A stretch of 64,000 nucleotides of DNA from Linnemannia hyalina. Its lineage: Eukaryota; Mortierellomycota; Mortierellomycetes; Mortierellales; Mortierellaceae. Positions within the stretch are counted from its first letter, which is position 1; each line of letters opens with the position of its first letter. Location of the stretch: assembly GCA_019671135.1 (NCBI GenBank), contig JAHRHY010000010.1, positions 930,001-994,000 on the forward strand, read 5' to 3'. Shown here in pieces: positions 1-11,901 of this stretch. Below the pieces are notes generated by a model. It saw only the letters and a program-made list of their open reading frames with translations, was not told the DNA's origin and did no database searches. The translations under genes were made by a program, and so were the position numbers.

Positions 1-495
1 GTGTTTTGCGCCTTGTGCGACTTGAGGTGGCTCATCCACGCCCCCCTGTGTGGTTGTATGGCGTCTGGGAACAAGGAGAGGTGCATGAAAAGAGCGGAAG
101 AAACTTTTTTTCTTGCAATTTGACCAAGTTGAACACAAGATGTCAAGAAGGGAAGAGAGAATGAGAAAGAGATAGATGGATCTCCTTGAACGAATAACAA
201 AACAGCGACTAAAAACCTTTTTGCTTGTTCTCTTGTCCATACCAACGACAATGACAAGAAGAAGAGACATAGGGTATCTCCAACAGTCTCAATTGACAAT
301 TGCGAGTTGTGGGTATCGTTGTTCACTTGTGGGTGTTAACATCAACACCAAGGATAGGTGCAGTTTAGTTGACAAGCAACAAGCAATACAACAATGTTCC
401 GCACCAATGAAATTCGAACTAGGGGCTCCCCCTCCGGTCGACACTGCCTTTTTTTTTTTCTTTTATGTTTCTCGCACTATTTTTTTTTCTTTTTT

Positions 496-538
<43 letters not shown>

Positions 539-1394
539 GAGAGAGAGAGACGATCCACCTGGACGGAATCGCTTTTTTTGTTTTCCTTTCTTGTTCTTCC
601 TCTTCTTCTTCTACTTCTTCTTCAGCATCATCCCATCCATCTCCCTTGCCTTGCCTTTGCTGTTCTTGGTTGCCTCCTCATTCCTTCATCATACTCGCCC
701 TCTCTCTCTATCCCACTCTGCCACCTCCAGGCATCCCCTCTCCCGCCCCGTCCATCTTTCATCCCTTCCTTCCTTCCTTCTCTCCTTCTTTCGACTCCAC
801 CCATCTCTGCGGTAAGACATCTTCACACCCACCCTTCTACCTCTCTGTTCATCCTAAAACAACCAACTCAACCCGGCTTACTCACACGCACTCACACAGC
901 GAGTGCGATGAACATAGGCCAACGTCAGTAGTGCCTTTGCATACCCAACCCTTTTTTGCCTTTTGTTCTTTTGTTTCTTTTCCTTCAAAGTTCACACGAA
1001 GAAAACGACAAAGAAGGGCAAGTGTGGCCACCCTTGGGCAGACCACAGAGGCAACTACAGCGATAATAACACCAACAATTACAGCAAGACACATAGAAAC
1101 CGCAACACCTGCTTGCTATTGTTCTTCTACCATGCACACACACACACTTCGTTGCTTATTTGTTTGTTTGTTTGTTGCGCCTTATGTTCCTAACCTATAC
1201 TTCTTTCTTCTTGCCCCTATTCCCTCTCTTATTTTCTTTCCCTCTCTTTCTTTCCTCTTATTTTTTTTTTTACCTTTTTTCTTCCCTTTCTTCTATCCAC
1301 CTCTCCTCCCGCATCTATTTCGCTTTGGTCGTCCATCCCATTTCCATTCCTTCCATCGCTCCCTCTTACAAACCACTCTCGGACATCAGTGTGA
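1..1394. other. Gene-free upstream region of VTS1
   Basis: I see no convincing gene here. The long open frames are low-complexity translations of pyrimidine tracts. From about 590 on the plus strand is C/T-rich with little G, the usual look of promoters and 5' leaders in this window, so part is probably the VTS1 promoter and 5' UTR. A purine microsatellite lies at 499-550. The first 170 bases may be the tail of a neighbouring gene, but nothing in them is recognisable. Confidence 0.6.
499..550. repeat. (GA)n microsatellite
   Basis: An almost uninterrupted GA dinucleotide run of about 52 nt, with two GGA interruptions near its right end. It lies between a T-run and the pyrimidine-rich VTS1 leader. 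Confidence 0.95.
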
Positions 1395-4300
1395 ATGGCG
1401 AGACGCCCCGTTTCCGAATCCTTCACGATGCTGTCTGAGCAAGGCCAACAACAGTCGTTCGATCCCGTGTCCGACTACAGCCCCACCATGCTCCACCAGC
1501 AACAGCACTTTGCAACGGGCCACCAACAGCAGCACCAACACCAAAAGCAACAGCAACCTCAACAGCAGTTCCATCGCTCCGCTCGACCTGCATCTGAAAT
1601 CCTGCCTCAGAATCACCATCACCCTTTTCTTGGCAACAACTTCCAGTCCCCCGAAGGTATATTGCACACGCACTCATGGAACAACGACAAAAACGACAGT
1701 AGCAAGCGCGCTTAGGAGTCAAAGTTGTCCTGTTTTCATCGTTCACTTGCCTGTTTTTTTTTGTTTTGGCGCACAACAGCAGTTTCGTTGTTACTGATCG
1801 GGGTACCCCTCTCCTCTTGCTCGTACTCCAATTATTGGCGTCTCCTCAATATCAATTGCTGTATTATCTTAAATTAGCGGAGGCGATCGACAAGTGGTTC
1901 GAGGACTTGTCCCACTACGAACAAACCCTCGAGGACATGGCTGTCGTCTCACTCGACACCGTCTTCAAGGAGGAACTCTCAACCATCGAGTCTTGGTTCA
2001 GGAACAGGCTGGAGGCAGAGAGGACAGCTGCGCTGTACTCACTCCTTCAGCACTCTTCGCAGGTCCAGATCCGTTTTTTCATCACCGTCCTCCAACAGAT
2101 GGCCAAGAAGGACCCCGTAGGCGCACTCCTCTCTCCTACGCACACTGAGAAAGGCAAGTGTACATATCTGCAGGACTCCATGATCCTCAATGTTATGTTC
2201 TCGTGTCCACAAGGATGCTCTCCCCTTTTTCACTCCAAATAACTAATCGTCAGATGGGCGGGTGTTTATTTTTGCATATGTACTATTATAGATCCAGTGC
2301 AGAATCAACTGCATGGTGCCATGGCCAAAGCTGAGATGGAAGTGAGTCAGCGACTCTTGAACGTCCTCCCTATCCAGCCTCCCGCCCCTCTGGACCGCCC
2401 TACAGCCCATCGTCGACTCTACGATCGCCACTCTGTCACCATTGGCGAAAGCGAGGAATACAACAGGATGTTTAGACAAAACGGAAAGAGGAACAGCATT
2501 GACTTCTTGGGTCGCACCGCCAATAGCAGCAGTGCAGCTGCAAACAACGCCAGCAACAACCCCGCCAGCAGCAGCACTGGAAACCCTAATGGCCATGCCA
2601 ATGGTGTGATCGGAAGCGCCGCATTGTCTGAATCCATTTCTGCTCGCGTGAACCAATTCAGGCCTGCGCAGGGTTCGCTCAATCGTATAAGCGCACCCAA
2701 CGCTTTTGGTGGTCGACCCAAATCGGTCCATGAGGGTGACACATCATCCATGTTTACGTCCAACTGGAATTTTGCATCCCTTGGAGCCAACCCATTGCCC
2801 CCTTCCACCAGTGGCGCTAGCAGTGGCAGCACCTCGAGCGCGGCCACCGCCTCTTCCTCTGCAGGATCACCTGGAAACATTGGCGACCGCACCTCGTTTG
2901 GACGTCCAAAGTCGGTGGGAGGTGCAGAATGGATGTTGAGCCGTCCTCAGAGCGCTGCGGATGGTCTGGATAAGTCCTGGACTCCCCTTATCATGTCACC
3001 TACCATGGGAGGATTCCACAACGGCACCAACGGGACTGGACATTCGTTGAACGCCGGTGGATTCTCGAACTCGGGCTTGGCTGTTGAACGGCCAAAGTCT
3101 GTGACCGAGGCTGACCTTGCCAAGCTCAACATCTCGCAGTGGGTTCACAACAGCAACATCAACAATGGGGCTAACAGCAACGCCGGATCGCGGGCCTCGG
3201 CTCTTGAGGAGCTGAAAGCCAACAACCGACGCCGTACGTTGCTTCGCCCAAGTGCTATCATTTCGAACGTCCCAGTGACCGTAATGGAGGGTGACGAGAA
3301 GCTGTTGAGCGCGAGCGCCAACACCTCGTCGATCAACATTGTGTCGACCATGTTTAACGAGGCTCCCGGAGCAGGATCAGGATCCAGCTCCATGACTGAT
3401 TTGAAGGCGGCAGGAACGACCACATCTTCAGCAACTCAAGGCGGCAGCTCCATGTTTTCTTACTCTGGATCTCAGCCGAACTTGAACACTTTCTCCCAGC
3501 AACAACAGCAGGCTGTTCATCAGTTAAACAATCTTTCCCTCGACTCGGCGCACTCGGCACGTAACACTCAGCACCAACAAGCGCAGCAGCATCACCATCA
3601 TCAACAGCAGCAACAGCCTAGATCGAGAGCGACGTCACCTTTCAGCTCGCCTCTTCCCTCGCCTGTCAAGTCAGGATTCCGTTCTCGACCGGTTTCGGGT
3701 TCGACGTCTCCTCGCCTGGCTGGCCAGCACTCGTCCTGGATGGCTGGTGGAAGCAACTGTAACAGCAGCAACAGCCAAAACAACCTGGTGTCGGACGGCA
3801 ATGCTATGATACCCACAGACTACAACCAGAAGAGACATTTGTCACCCCCATCCGTGCAGCGTGTTCATCCCTCGTCATCGTTGTCGCTTGACGACGATTA
3901 TTTGAGCGATACGAGCGATATCTCGAGCATTGGCATGAATGGCCATCACGGTCGTGGCGGGTCCGCCTCCAAGGAGAAGAAGCAACCTGAGGGTGTCGAT
4001 TTTGAGCTCTTGCAAGGTAATTTTTCAGTACTGACTGTGTCTTGTTTCAAGGCTAACCTGCCATATGCGATTAAAGACGTAAGAGCGTAAGATTTGTGTG
4101 TGCTAACTTCTCATGGGACTTGTAACTTTTAACACAGATACCCCTGCATGGCTGAGATCATTACGGCTCCACAAGTACAACAACATCTTTGAGGGGATGC
4201 AGTGGCGTGACATTGTCAACCTGTCGGACGGAGACCTGATCAACAAGGGGGTCGCGGCTCTGGGAGCTCGGCGTAAGATGTTGAAGGTCTTTGAGCAAGT

Positions 4301-4450
4301 CCGTAAGGAAATGCTCCTTCAGGTATGTCGAGATATCTTACTTGATGTTCTTAATTTGATATGGCGATGTGTGACGTTCAATTGGCAACGTTCAAATGTA
4401 TTTATTAACGACGACATATCTCTTTTCATTTGTAGGGCATGGTTATTTAA
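1395..4450 (+). CDS. VTS1: Vts1/Smaug-type SAM-domain RNA-binding protein
   Basis: Five exons (1395-1656, 1878-2153, 2292-4016, 4138-4322, 4436-4450) give a protein of 820 aa. Vts1/Smaug proteins bind Smaug-recognition hairpins in mRNA through a SAM domain and recruit the Ccr4-Not deadenylase in the cytoplasm. The SAM domain is C-terminal, encoded mainly by exon 4, with the typical stretch TPAWLRSLRLHKYNNIF and a downstream ALGARRKMLKVFE helix. A conserved N-terminal helical block lies in exon 2 (EAIDKWFEDLSHYEQTLEDM), and glutamine/histidine-rich and serine-rich disordered stretches fill the middle. Exon 2 ends at a GC donor (AAAG/GCAAGT), so intron 2 is GC-AG; using it restores the frame exactly. 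The start is the first ATG of the frame and follows the pyrimidine-rich leader. The last exon has only five codons, ending GMVI-stop. Family assignment is firm; the exact N-terminus is less so. Confidence 0.93.
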
Positions 4451-5097
4451 TTTTCAAGACGACGACGAAGACGAGGAAGGTCGAGAGTGAGCGTAGAGAG
4501 CGACTTATGTGGACTGGAGCCATCGGAATAAGTACTGAGATCACGGTCGTTATTCGCTGTCCGAAAGGTCTGGAGGATGACGGTGACAAGAATAACAAGG
4601 GCGAATACGAGAAGGAAAGAGAGAGACGGTCGAGATGGATCAGAGGTCCCTGCCCCAGAAAAAAAGCGTTGGAGGCAGGGACCATGTACATACCATACAA
4701 AGGCTGGTATTATTTTGAATCTTAAAATAAACCTACGAGTGGACGACGGTGGTTATTGCAATTGCTTCGTGAACAGACCCCAGTCTCTGGGAACCTAATG
4801 AGCAATGATACTTGATTGATGACGACGGGTGACTGATGACCTTAATAGATTTGAGGGACGCAGGCTGTGACGAAATTGGCGCCAACAACAGTATGAAAAG
4901 AACAGTCCCCCGTTATCAAATGCGCTAATACTGTGCTCCTTGATTCCTGACGTTCCATGGTTTCGTCTTCTTCTTCTGCAACCCACTTCCACTTCCCCTT
5001 CTTTTTTTCACCTCTGTTCATTAACAATCAACACTTACACGCAGCGCAACACAACTCTCTACTCTACTCAATTCAATTCAACACATTTCGTTCAACC
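4451..5097. other. Intergenic region VTS1-Nudix
   Basis: VTS1 3' UTR followed by the Nudix gene promoter. No gene is visible. The last 150 bases are pyrimidine- and CA-rich, like other promoters in this window. Confidence 0.6.
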
Positions 5098-6281
5098 ATG
5101 TTCAGTCAATTCGCCAAAGAAGGTCGCCAGAACCAGTTGTACGACGAGGGTGCTCGTCTCGTAAGTCTCTTCTTCTTCCTTCCTTCCTTCTCGCACCTGT
5201 GCATTCATTCATTTATTCCCCCATTTTTGAGAGAATGCACCAAAACCAGGAAGAAACCCCCCCAACTCATTCGTCGCTCTTTCCGTTTGGTCCATATAGG
5301 TTGCAGGATGTGTCCCCATTGACAAGCGTGGACGTCGTGTGCTGCTGGTGGCCAGTTCCAAGAACGAGGGCGAGTGGGTCTTGCCCAAAGGCGGTTGGGA
5401 GAACGACGAAACTCAGGAGGAAGCTGCTTTACGCGAGACGTGGGAAGAAGGTAAGGCTTTCTTTTTTTATCCCCTTCTGTATTGATCCTTGCAGGAACAG
5501 CAAACAACAACAGTAGTGATTTATCGCATGGATGGGCAGGCGGAGGAAAAAGGGAGATCGAGGAGCATGAAAGGAATATTGTTGTTACAGGAGTTTCGGT
5601 CTTTTTTTTTTTTGGTTCATCAGTTTTGTTATCGTTGGAAACCACTAAAGAACAAAAATTGGTCGTGTGCGCATGAGGTATTATGCAACATACACGAGGC
5701 AGGGTTTTTTTTGGGCGCAACTAGAAAACCACGCAAACGCATGGTCAAGCCCTTCACCCTCCTCCTCCTCCCCCCTCAGTCTGTTCGTTTCGCCCGCTCG
5801 CTCAAATTATTTATTTATAACATTTTTCTCTCACTTTTCACCTATCCTCGGTCCTATTCACGATACCCGAAACACGATACATATTCCAAAAAAAATCAAA
5901 CAGCCGGAGCAATTGGTAAAATTGTAGCACATCTGGGCGAATACGAACACAAGTACAACAAGAAGACAGGACACGCCGAGTCGATCTTTTTCTTTTTCGA
6001 GATGGAGGTTGAAAGGATGGAGGAGAAGTGGCCCGAGATGAAGAAGCGTGAGCGTCGCTGGGTAAGTTGAAGCTAGATGATCTCGTTTTGCAGTCTTGTG
6101 ATTATTTTTTGGTGTTTACGCGTTTCGTCCTATGTTAAGGATATAAGGTATATGATGTGCTAATGGGGGCATTCTTGTTGGGTTTGGAAAAAAATAGTTC
6201 ACGTATGAGGAGGCTAAGCAAATAGTGTCCAAGAAGGTGATGCGGAAGGCCTTGGAGCAGTGCTCATTGGCTGGGCGTTGA
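5098..6281 (+). CDS. Aps1/Ddp1-type Nudix diphosphoinositol polyphosphate phosphohydrolase
   Basis: Four exons (5098-5160, 5300-5450, 5904-6061, 6198-6281) encode 151 aa, the usual size of this family. It should hydrolyse diphosphoinositol polyphosphates and diadenosine polyphosphates in the cytosol. The Nudix box GX5EX7REUXEEXGU is at residues 52-74: G52, E58, R66-E67 and E70-E71 are in place, with Thr at the first U position. The preceding WVLPKGGWE segment is typical of DIPP-type enzymes. Intron 2 splits the Nudix box near its end (E71/A72) and, at 453 nt, is clearly longer than most introns here. A polyadenylation signal AATAAA lies at 6358-6363. The fold and family are certain; substrate preference among inositol pyrophosphates, Ap5A and Ap6A is inferred. 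Confidence 0.92.
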
Positions 6282-6581
6282 ACGGAGAACCTACTCGACT
6301 CAGGAGAACCACCACCCTTCTTTTCTTTTTTCTTTTGTTAGCATACACACATACGACAATAAACCCTATTATTATCAATTGAACGAGAATGGAGCCATTT
6401 AGATTCGTAATTATATCGTAGGGTTTGGGTGAGATTCGTAAGGTTGTTTTTATTTGACAGGAGTTTGAAAGAATCTAGACAACGACATGTGCGGGAACAC
6501 GCACAGCGCGCGCCCTTATTGGCAAGGATGGTATCAAAAGTCGTCGAAAAGTGTGGTGGTGGTGGCGGAGGGGGAAGAGAC
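6282..6581. other. Convergent 3' intergenic region
   Basis: The 3' ends of the Nudix gene (plus) and secreted paralog 1 (minus) face each other here. It holds the AATAAA signal of the Nudix gene at 6358-6363 and no other feature I can support. Confidence 0.6.
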
Positions 6582-8650
6582 TTAGAGTTGGAGGAGGATG
6601 TTGGCAAAGTCACTGCCGACGGCAATGGGGATAGGGTCGAATCCGTTACCGATCGAAGTCCAGTCGACAATACGGTCAACACCATCGCCATTGACAATAA
6701 TGACGGGAGCCCAATCAAAGTTGACGAGGACCTTTCCGTTGGCCTTGCCGTAGTTGACCATATCGGTGAAGGCAGTGACCTGGAGGGGCTGGAGCTTCTT
6801 GGGGATGTCGACCTCGAAGGAGACGGTGGCAGTGCCGGAGCCGGAGACGGAGAAGTTGACGTCGTTCTTGAAGTTCCAGAGGGCCATGTCGGTCGAGATG
6901 GCCGACATACCGGTGGCCTGGACCTTGTTTTGGTATCCGTCCAAGTTGGCGTTGACCAGCTGGTAGGGGTATCCGTAGTAAGGCGATTGGAAGGTGGCAG
7001 TGACGGTGGCAACCTTTGCGGAGGAGACACTGATGGACCAGTTCTTGAAGGGGATCTGGGACATGGACGAACCCTGGAAGAATACGGGGATGGTGATTCC
7101 AGAGCTGACTCCTGCCAGACCAGGGTTGAGGGCGGGGTTAGCAGAAGAGCCTGCGAAGCCGGCAAGGGACATGATCTGGTCGGCACTGGCAAGGGAGTCC
7201 GAGAACTGCTGGGCGGCGGTCAAGGACATGTCGAGGGTGGTGTAAGAGATGACCTGGTTATCACCAGGGACGAGCTTCAAGTTCTTGACTGTCGAGACAC
7301 CGATATGGGCGCCGTTGTGGGAGGCATCAAAGGAGACGTCACCGAGGTTGACGGTGAGCTGGGAGGGGTTGTTGATGCTGATGATGGCGGTGAGGTAGAT
7401 GTTTCCGTCAATCGAGGGGTTGACTTCGATGGCATAGATGTACTTGATGTTCTTGAGGTTGTCGAGGCCCTTGAAGGGGACGACGGCGTTGAATCCAATA
7501 CCGGGGATGGTCAAGTGGCCAAAAATGCCGAGGTTGAGCTTGGCGTCGACGGAGCCCTTGAGGGTGACGGGATGGGAAGCCTTGGTCGAGAGGGCGCCAA
7601 CAAAGCTGGAGAAGGCCGCTTTGGAGTCGGGGAAGACGTTGAGAGCCGAGGTGGTGAAGGCCGTGGTCATGACGGCACCCTTGACGCTGGCGGTGCTCCA
7701 GGGGGTATCGAAAGCTCCGAGCTGAACGCCGTTGTCCTGTTGTATCGTCGGAGTGGTATGTGGTATGTGTTGTGTTGGTGTGGTGTGGGGTAGAAAGTAA
7801 AATTTGCATTAGAGTTATTCCTTGTAGCGGGCACATTCTTGAAGCTATTGAGTGGGCGCACTTACGATGACGATGACATGCTGGCGGACGGAGTCGATGG
7901 GGAGGGTGATGCCGGGAATGGAGATCATGGTGGCAACGACGCTGTTGGACGCCATGGTGGGAGCCCAAGGGTTAGCGGTCGTAAAGTCCATGGTCATCTG
8001 GTTGATGGCAATCGAGCGAATCAAGCCCAAGTCAACCTAATGCGCCACATCCCATCCACAATAATAATTCAACGGTCAGTGTGAATTACGGTGAAACAAA
8101 TTCAGGAACACGCACGCAGGTAACAGAAGCAAGGACGGTGGGTATGCAACATGTATTCTCACAAGCCTCAACGACGTTTTCATTCATTTACAAACATAAA
8201 GTAACATAAGAGGGAAGAACAAAAACACTTACAGCGATTGCAGCCTTGCAGCTTCCGGACCAGGATCCCGTAAAGATGAGGCTGTTGTCATTGGTGAGGT
8301 ACAAGAATCGATAGGAATATCGTGGGGTTTGTCAACGGTATTTTCAAACGGTATCAGTAGTGAAGTTGCCATAAAAGAAAAAAACGAACGAATAAAGTAA
8401 GTGGAAGTAGAGCAAAAGAAAAAGACAATTGAATGTTAGAACACAAGAAAGAATATGAAGAAAGGAGGACTCCGCATAATGACGCCTCGTTTTTGCGAGT
8501 ACAAAAGCTAACGTCTCTTCGGACAACGTACCCGACGAAGCACGCAGCAATACGGTCAGAATTGGCATCACGCTTCTCAATAACGGGAGCAGCGAGCACG
8601 GTCGAGGCAACAAGAGCGCTGAGGGCAGCAGCCTTCAAGGAAAACTTCAT
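6582..8650 (-). CDS. Secreted protein, DUF3712-like (paralog 1)
   Basis: Four exons on the minus strand (8650-8532, 8281-8233, 8036-7866, 7736-6582) encode 497 aa. The N-terminus is a clear signal peptide (MKFSLKAAALSALVASTVLA, then AP) followed by a short propeptide ending in Lys-Arg, a Kex2-type site, so the product is probably secreted and processed. The body is rich in beta-type Thr/Ser/Val/Asn segments, has no further membrane segment, and has only two cysteines, near the start (residue 37 and in GSCKAA), which could pair. The style resembles fungal DUF3712/LEA2-like proteins; that label is tentative and the biochemical role is unknown. Exon lengths 119/49/171 nt match those of the paralog at 11902-13779 exactly. 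A TATA box sits about 130 nt upstream. Confidence 0.85.
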
Positions 8651-8779
8651 TGTAGGGGTTGGTGGTGGTGGTGGTGGGTGGGAGGAGGTGAAGGAGTTTG
8701 GAAGGGGGTAGGGGGTAGGGGGTGGAGGAGTTTTGAGAGATTTGAATCTAAGGAGCAAAACAACGGCAGACTCTCTTGC

Positions 8780-8787
8780 CTTTTATA
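8780..8787 (-). promoter_or_regulatory. TATA box of secreted paralog 1
   Basis: TATAAAAG on the minus strand, about 130 nt upstream of the ATG at 8650. The divergent paralog has the same octamer at a nearly equal distance, which supports it as a core promoter. Confidence 0.75.
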
Positions 8788-11770
8788 TCGGCCATCTTTG
8801 TTAATGCTTTTGTGTTTTGTTGCATTCTGGTTAGTGCATTTACACTTTGTAAGGATGTGGAGGAGGATGGGATGAAGAATGGAGGTGGAATAGGAGAAAG
8901 GGTCAAGAGGTCAGGTCAAGGTCAAAGGCCAGGGCCGGACAAGGGCCGGGACAAAGGGCCAGAGCCAAGCCTGGTGGCATCGATCGGATGTGCGCCGTTC
9001 GTTTCTCCCCTACAATGGTTGGAAGTGGATGTGGAAGTGGAGGAGGAAGGAAGGAAGGGAGGGGTCGACTCGCAGAGACGCGCGCTCTCGAAAGAAGAAA
9101 AGAGAGAAACAAAAACACAAACAGATACACAAAGCATGTAAACAAACCAAACAAACAGAACAGACATAAGTGAACATGCAGGTCGGAAGGAAGGTTAACA
9201 CAGAGAAAGAAAATATAAAGAGAAAGAGACAAACAAAAGAGAGAGCGAGTAAGAGACAAACACAAACAGAGAGAAAGGATTGAGAAGGGATTGAGAATGA
9301 CAGAGAAATAACAAAGACAGCAGAGAGTTGAGAAGAATGATGGGGAGGATGTGAGAAGGAAGAAGTGTGGTTGAGATGATGAACGAATGAGGCGCAACGC
9401 GCGGCCAAGTGAGAGGAGTAAACAGCTCTCAAGGGTATGGAGAAAGAAAGAAAAAAAGCCAAAGGTTGTACCCTCGGGATAGTTTGCATGTGGAGAGCAA
9501 ACTTGTCGAAGGCAGTGTAGTAGAGAGGAGGAGCTTTGGAAGGAGAAACAGAGCATGCTAAATGGTGGAAGATGGCCTGATTACGCCCTCTGCATACAAA
9601 ACACAAAACATAAATGGGAGGATTTTTCTTCAGCTTGTACCACAAACAACTCACTCTCTCCCTGCTTGGATGAATGTGTAGACTAAACTAAACTGTAAGC
9701 ACGAATGGTGAGCATTATTGTATTTCAACCGTAAGGGATGACCAAAAGTCGACCCCCTGCCGCTGCTCGATACTGTTGTGCTTCCCGTTTCTTTGTCAGA
9801 CATAGAAGTCCTCTCTTTGTCAGATAAAAAAGTGAGAGAGAAAAGTGTGTAAAAGTAGTAACGAACGCAGCAAGGAAGGCTGTCGACAGTGGTTGTGAAA
9901 GTTTTCGATTACTACTGAGTTGATTGGTTCTGTTTGCTTGAAGTTTTTGTGTATTTGTTTACGTCGTGTCGGCGAGCTGTTCCGCAGATTCGAATACTGA
10001 GCCATGGACCCCATTGCACACACAATTTCTCCTCTTGTTTGTTTTTTTTTTCATTCGAACGGGTTAAAAAGAAAGAAGGTAAGTGAACAAATAAAATAAA
10101 AAAGACCTCCTCGAATCCGAATACAAAGACATACATTGTCATTCCTAGTTTCAACTACATAACACATGCCAGATGCAGGAACCAAAAAAAGTGGGCAGAC
10201 AAAAAAATAATATGAAAAAGCGCCAGGGGGGACAACGGAATGACAGGCATTAGGGGGTCGATAGTCAATTGCAGCGATAGTCATAATTCATCCAAGGTAT
10301 TGTGTGTTGTTTGCAGTCCGATGTTTGTTTGTTGTTTGTTGTTTGTAATTGTTGGCGCAGAAGGGCCAAGGAAAAATAGGAAAGGGAGATGAAAGCAAAG
10401 GGAGAATAGAGTACCGGTAGAGGAGGAGGGAATCGAGACTACAAAATAATAATGCATGCATGTGCCGCAACCCTCCCTCCAGCAGCCGCCAGCTTACATT
10501 TCTCCACAACTCTCTTCTGTCATCAATGCACCCTCGCAAAACAAAAAACAAAAACAAACATAACAGACGATTAACTGTGGAGCGCAGAGATGGTGAGATG
10601 GAGAGAAGGAGGACAAGGGGATGAGGAAACCATAAATAATATTCATAAGCAGGTATGCTCAAGGCCCAAAATGCAGAAGGTGAAGAAAAGGACGATTCAG
10701 ACAACTCCCGAGTAAATAAACATACGTTTCTCTTCTTTTTTTTTTCTCTTTCTTTCTTGGTATGGGCTTGTTTAACTAGCCTAGCCTTGCCTTGCCCGAG
10801 AGAACAGTGCGCCTCCTTCTAAAGTGATCGTAAGTTGGGAGGGCATTACAATATCCCTGGGAGAAAAGAACGGTACGACCAGGCCTATTCTTCCCTGGCA
10901 TGTAGCAAGTACATCGCACAGTATGTACAGACTGCAAATTCAAAAAAAAAAATGGGCAGTTTAGACGCAGAAAAAACTGAGAGCGCGAAGAGGGAGGGGC
11001 AGGTAGAAAAACACCATCCCAGAGAATTGAGCTTACTCACCCATGTCTCTCTCCCTCGTGAGAGTGACGGCAGAGCAAGGGATCTGAGTTTGTCTGCTTT
11101 GTGGAGACAAACGGGTCCCCAAGCGTGGCGCATGTCCTATGATGCTCTTACCAAAGTAGCTATCTTGACGCGTTTTGTTCAGCGCCTAGTCATGAGCAAC
11201 CTACACTTTAAAATGAACTGCACTCTCTTTCAACCCGGTTCCCTGCCGTTCACTGGCGGAGGTGTCTGCGATTTGTGGAGGGGTGGCGGTCGGTCAAACT
11301 GTGTTCTGGTTTAGGCCACATCGGATTCGAGTCCCGCGTGGGAAGTGTCCTGGATGTATGTGCCAACGGAGAGGTAAACTGAGAGCTCTGTCGATTCTGT
11401 ACAATGCATATATATAAATCCAACGACGTTATAAAATTGCACAGTAACAAGTTAACAACACCAGAAAGGGAGAGAAGAGAAAAGATAAAAGAGGTAAGCA
11501 TGTCGACGCCCAAGTGAACCATGCAGGCGGCGATACTTCTTAACAAATGGCTCACCGGGCATTATGTTTTCTTCTATACTCTGGGCTGTTGCCTGTGCTT
11601 CTCCACTTTCTCAACCGCTGGCAGTTGGACCTGGCGCTTGCTGTCGACAAGAACTCTTGGCGTCTACTTTTGAAAGTTTTGAATACACTCTCTGCTGCTT
11701 GTACTTCTACTTTGAACATGTAATACATACTCCATTTCATTCATGAAGGCATTAATAAAAAGGACGCCGG

Positions 11771-11778
11771 TATAAAAG
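11771..11778 (+). promoter_or_regulatory. TATA box of secreted paralog 2
   Basis: TATAAAAG lies 124 nt before the last base upstream of the ATG at 11902, mirroring paralog 1. A C-rich, pyrimidine-rich leader follows. Confidence 0.78.
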
Positions 11779-11901
11779 GGACACCGTTTCTGCTGCCATT
11801 TATGCTCCCCAGATTCCCATCTCCAGACCCCCTCACCCACACCTAACCTTCCTCCCTTTCCACCTCGTTCCACCCTTTCGACCACCTCGCCATCTTCCAC
11901 A

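Larger units (their letters stand above)
8651..11901. other. 3.25-kb gene-free region between divergent paralogs
   Basis: No supportable gene. About 8850-9700 is purine-rich on the plus strand, so long minus-strand frames there are low-complexity artefacts rich in Leu, Ser, Phe and Cys. The two ends hold the TATA boxes of the flanking secreted-protein genes. A tRNA B-box-like string near 11323-11334 does not fold into a tRNA. The length is unusual for this compact window. Confidence 0.6.

Noticed and set aside
387..430. Minus-strand string with TTCGAAT like a tRNA T-loop
   Set aside because: The stem does not pair well and the region 5' to it on that strand is a T/A run that cannot form the rest of a tRNA.
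394..1797. 467-codon plus-strand frame
   Set aside because: Translation of pyrimidine tracts (Phe, Ser, Leu, Pro) that overlaps the real VTS1 first exon in another frame.
6429..7793. 454-codon plus-strand open frame opposite secreted paralog 1
   Set aside because: It is the antisense of a GC-rich, codon-biased exon; a similar 288-codon antisense frame lies opposite paralog 2 at 12613-13479. Composition (Gly, Val, Asp, Glu) is what such shadows give, and the sense strand has a signal peptide and matched splice sites.
8903..9654. Minus-strand frames of more than 200 codons
   Set aside because: Low-complexity Leu/Ser/Phe/Cys translation of a purine-rich strand; no domain, no splice context.
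10835..11314. 159-codon plus-strand frame
   Set aside because: No recognisable motif, begins without a convincing start context, and lies in mixed intergenic sequence.
11250..11350. tRNA-like A-box/B-box strings (TGGCGGAGG and GGATTCGAGTCC)
   Set aside because: Position 53-61 would be A-C, no matching acceptor stem can be found for GTGGGAA, and the anticodon arm does not fold. A chance match or very old relic.
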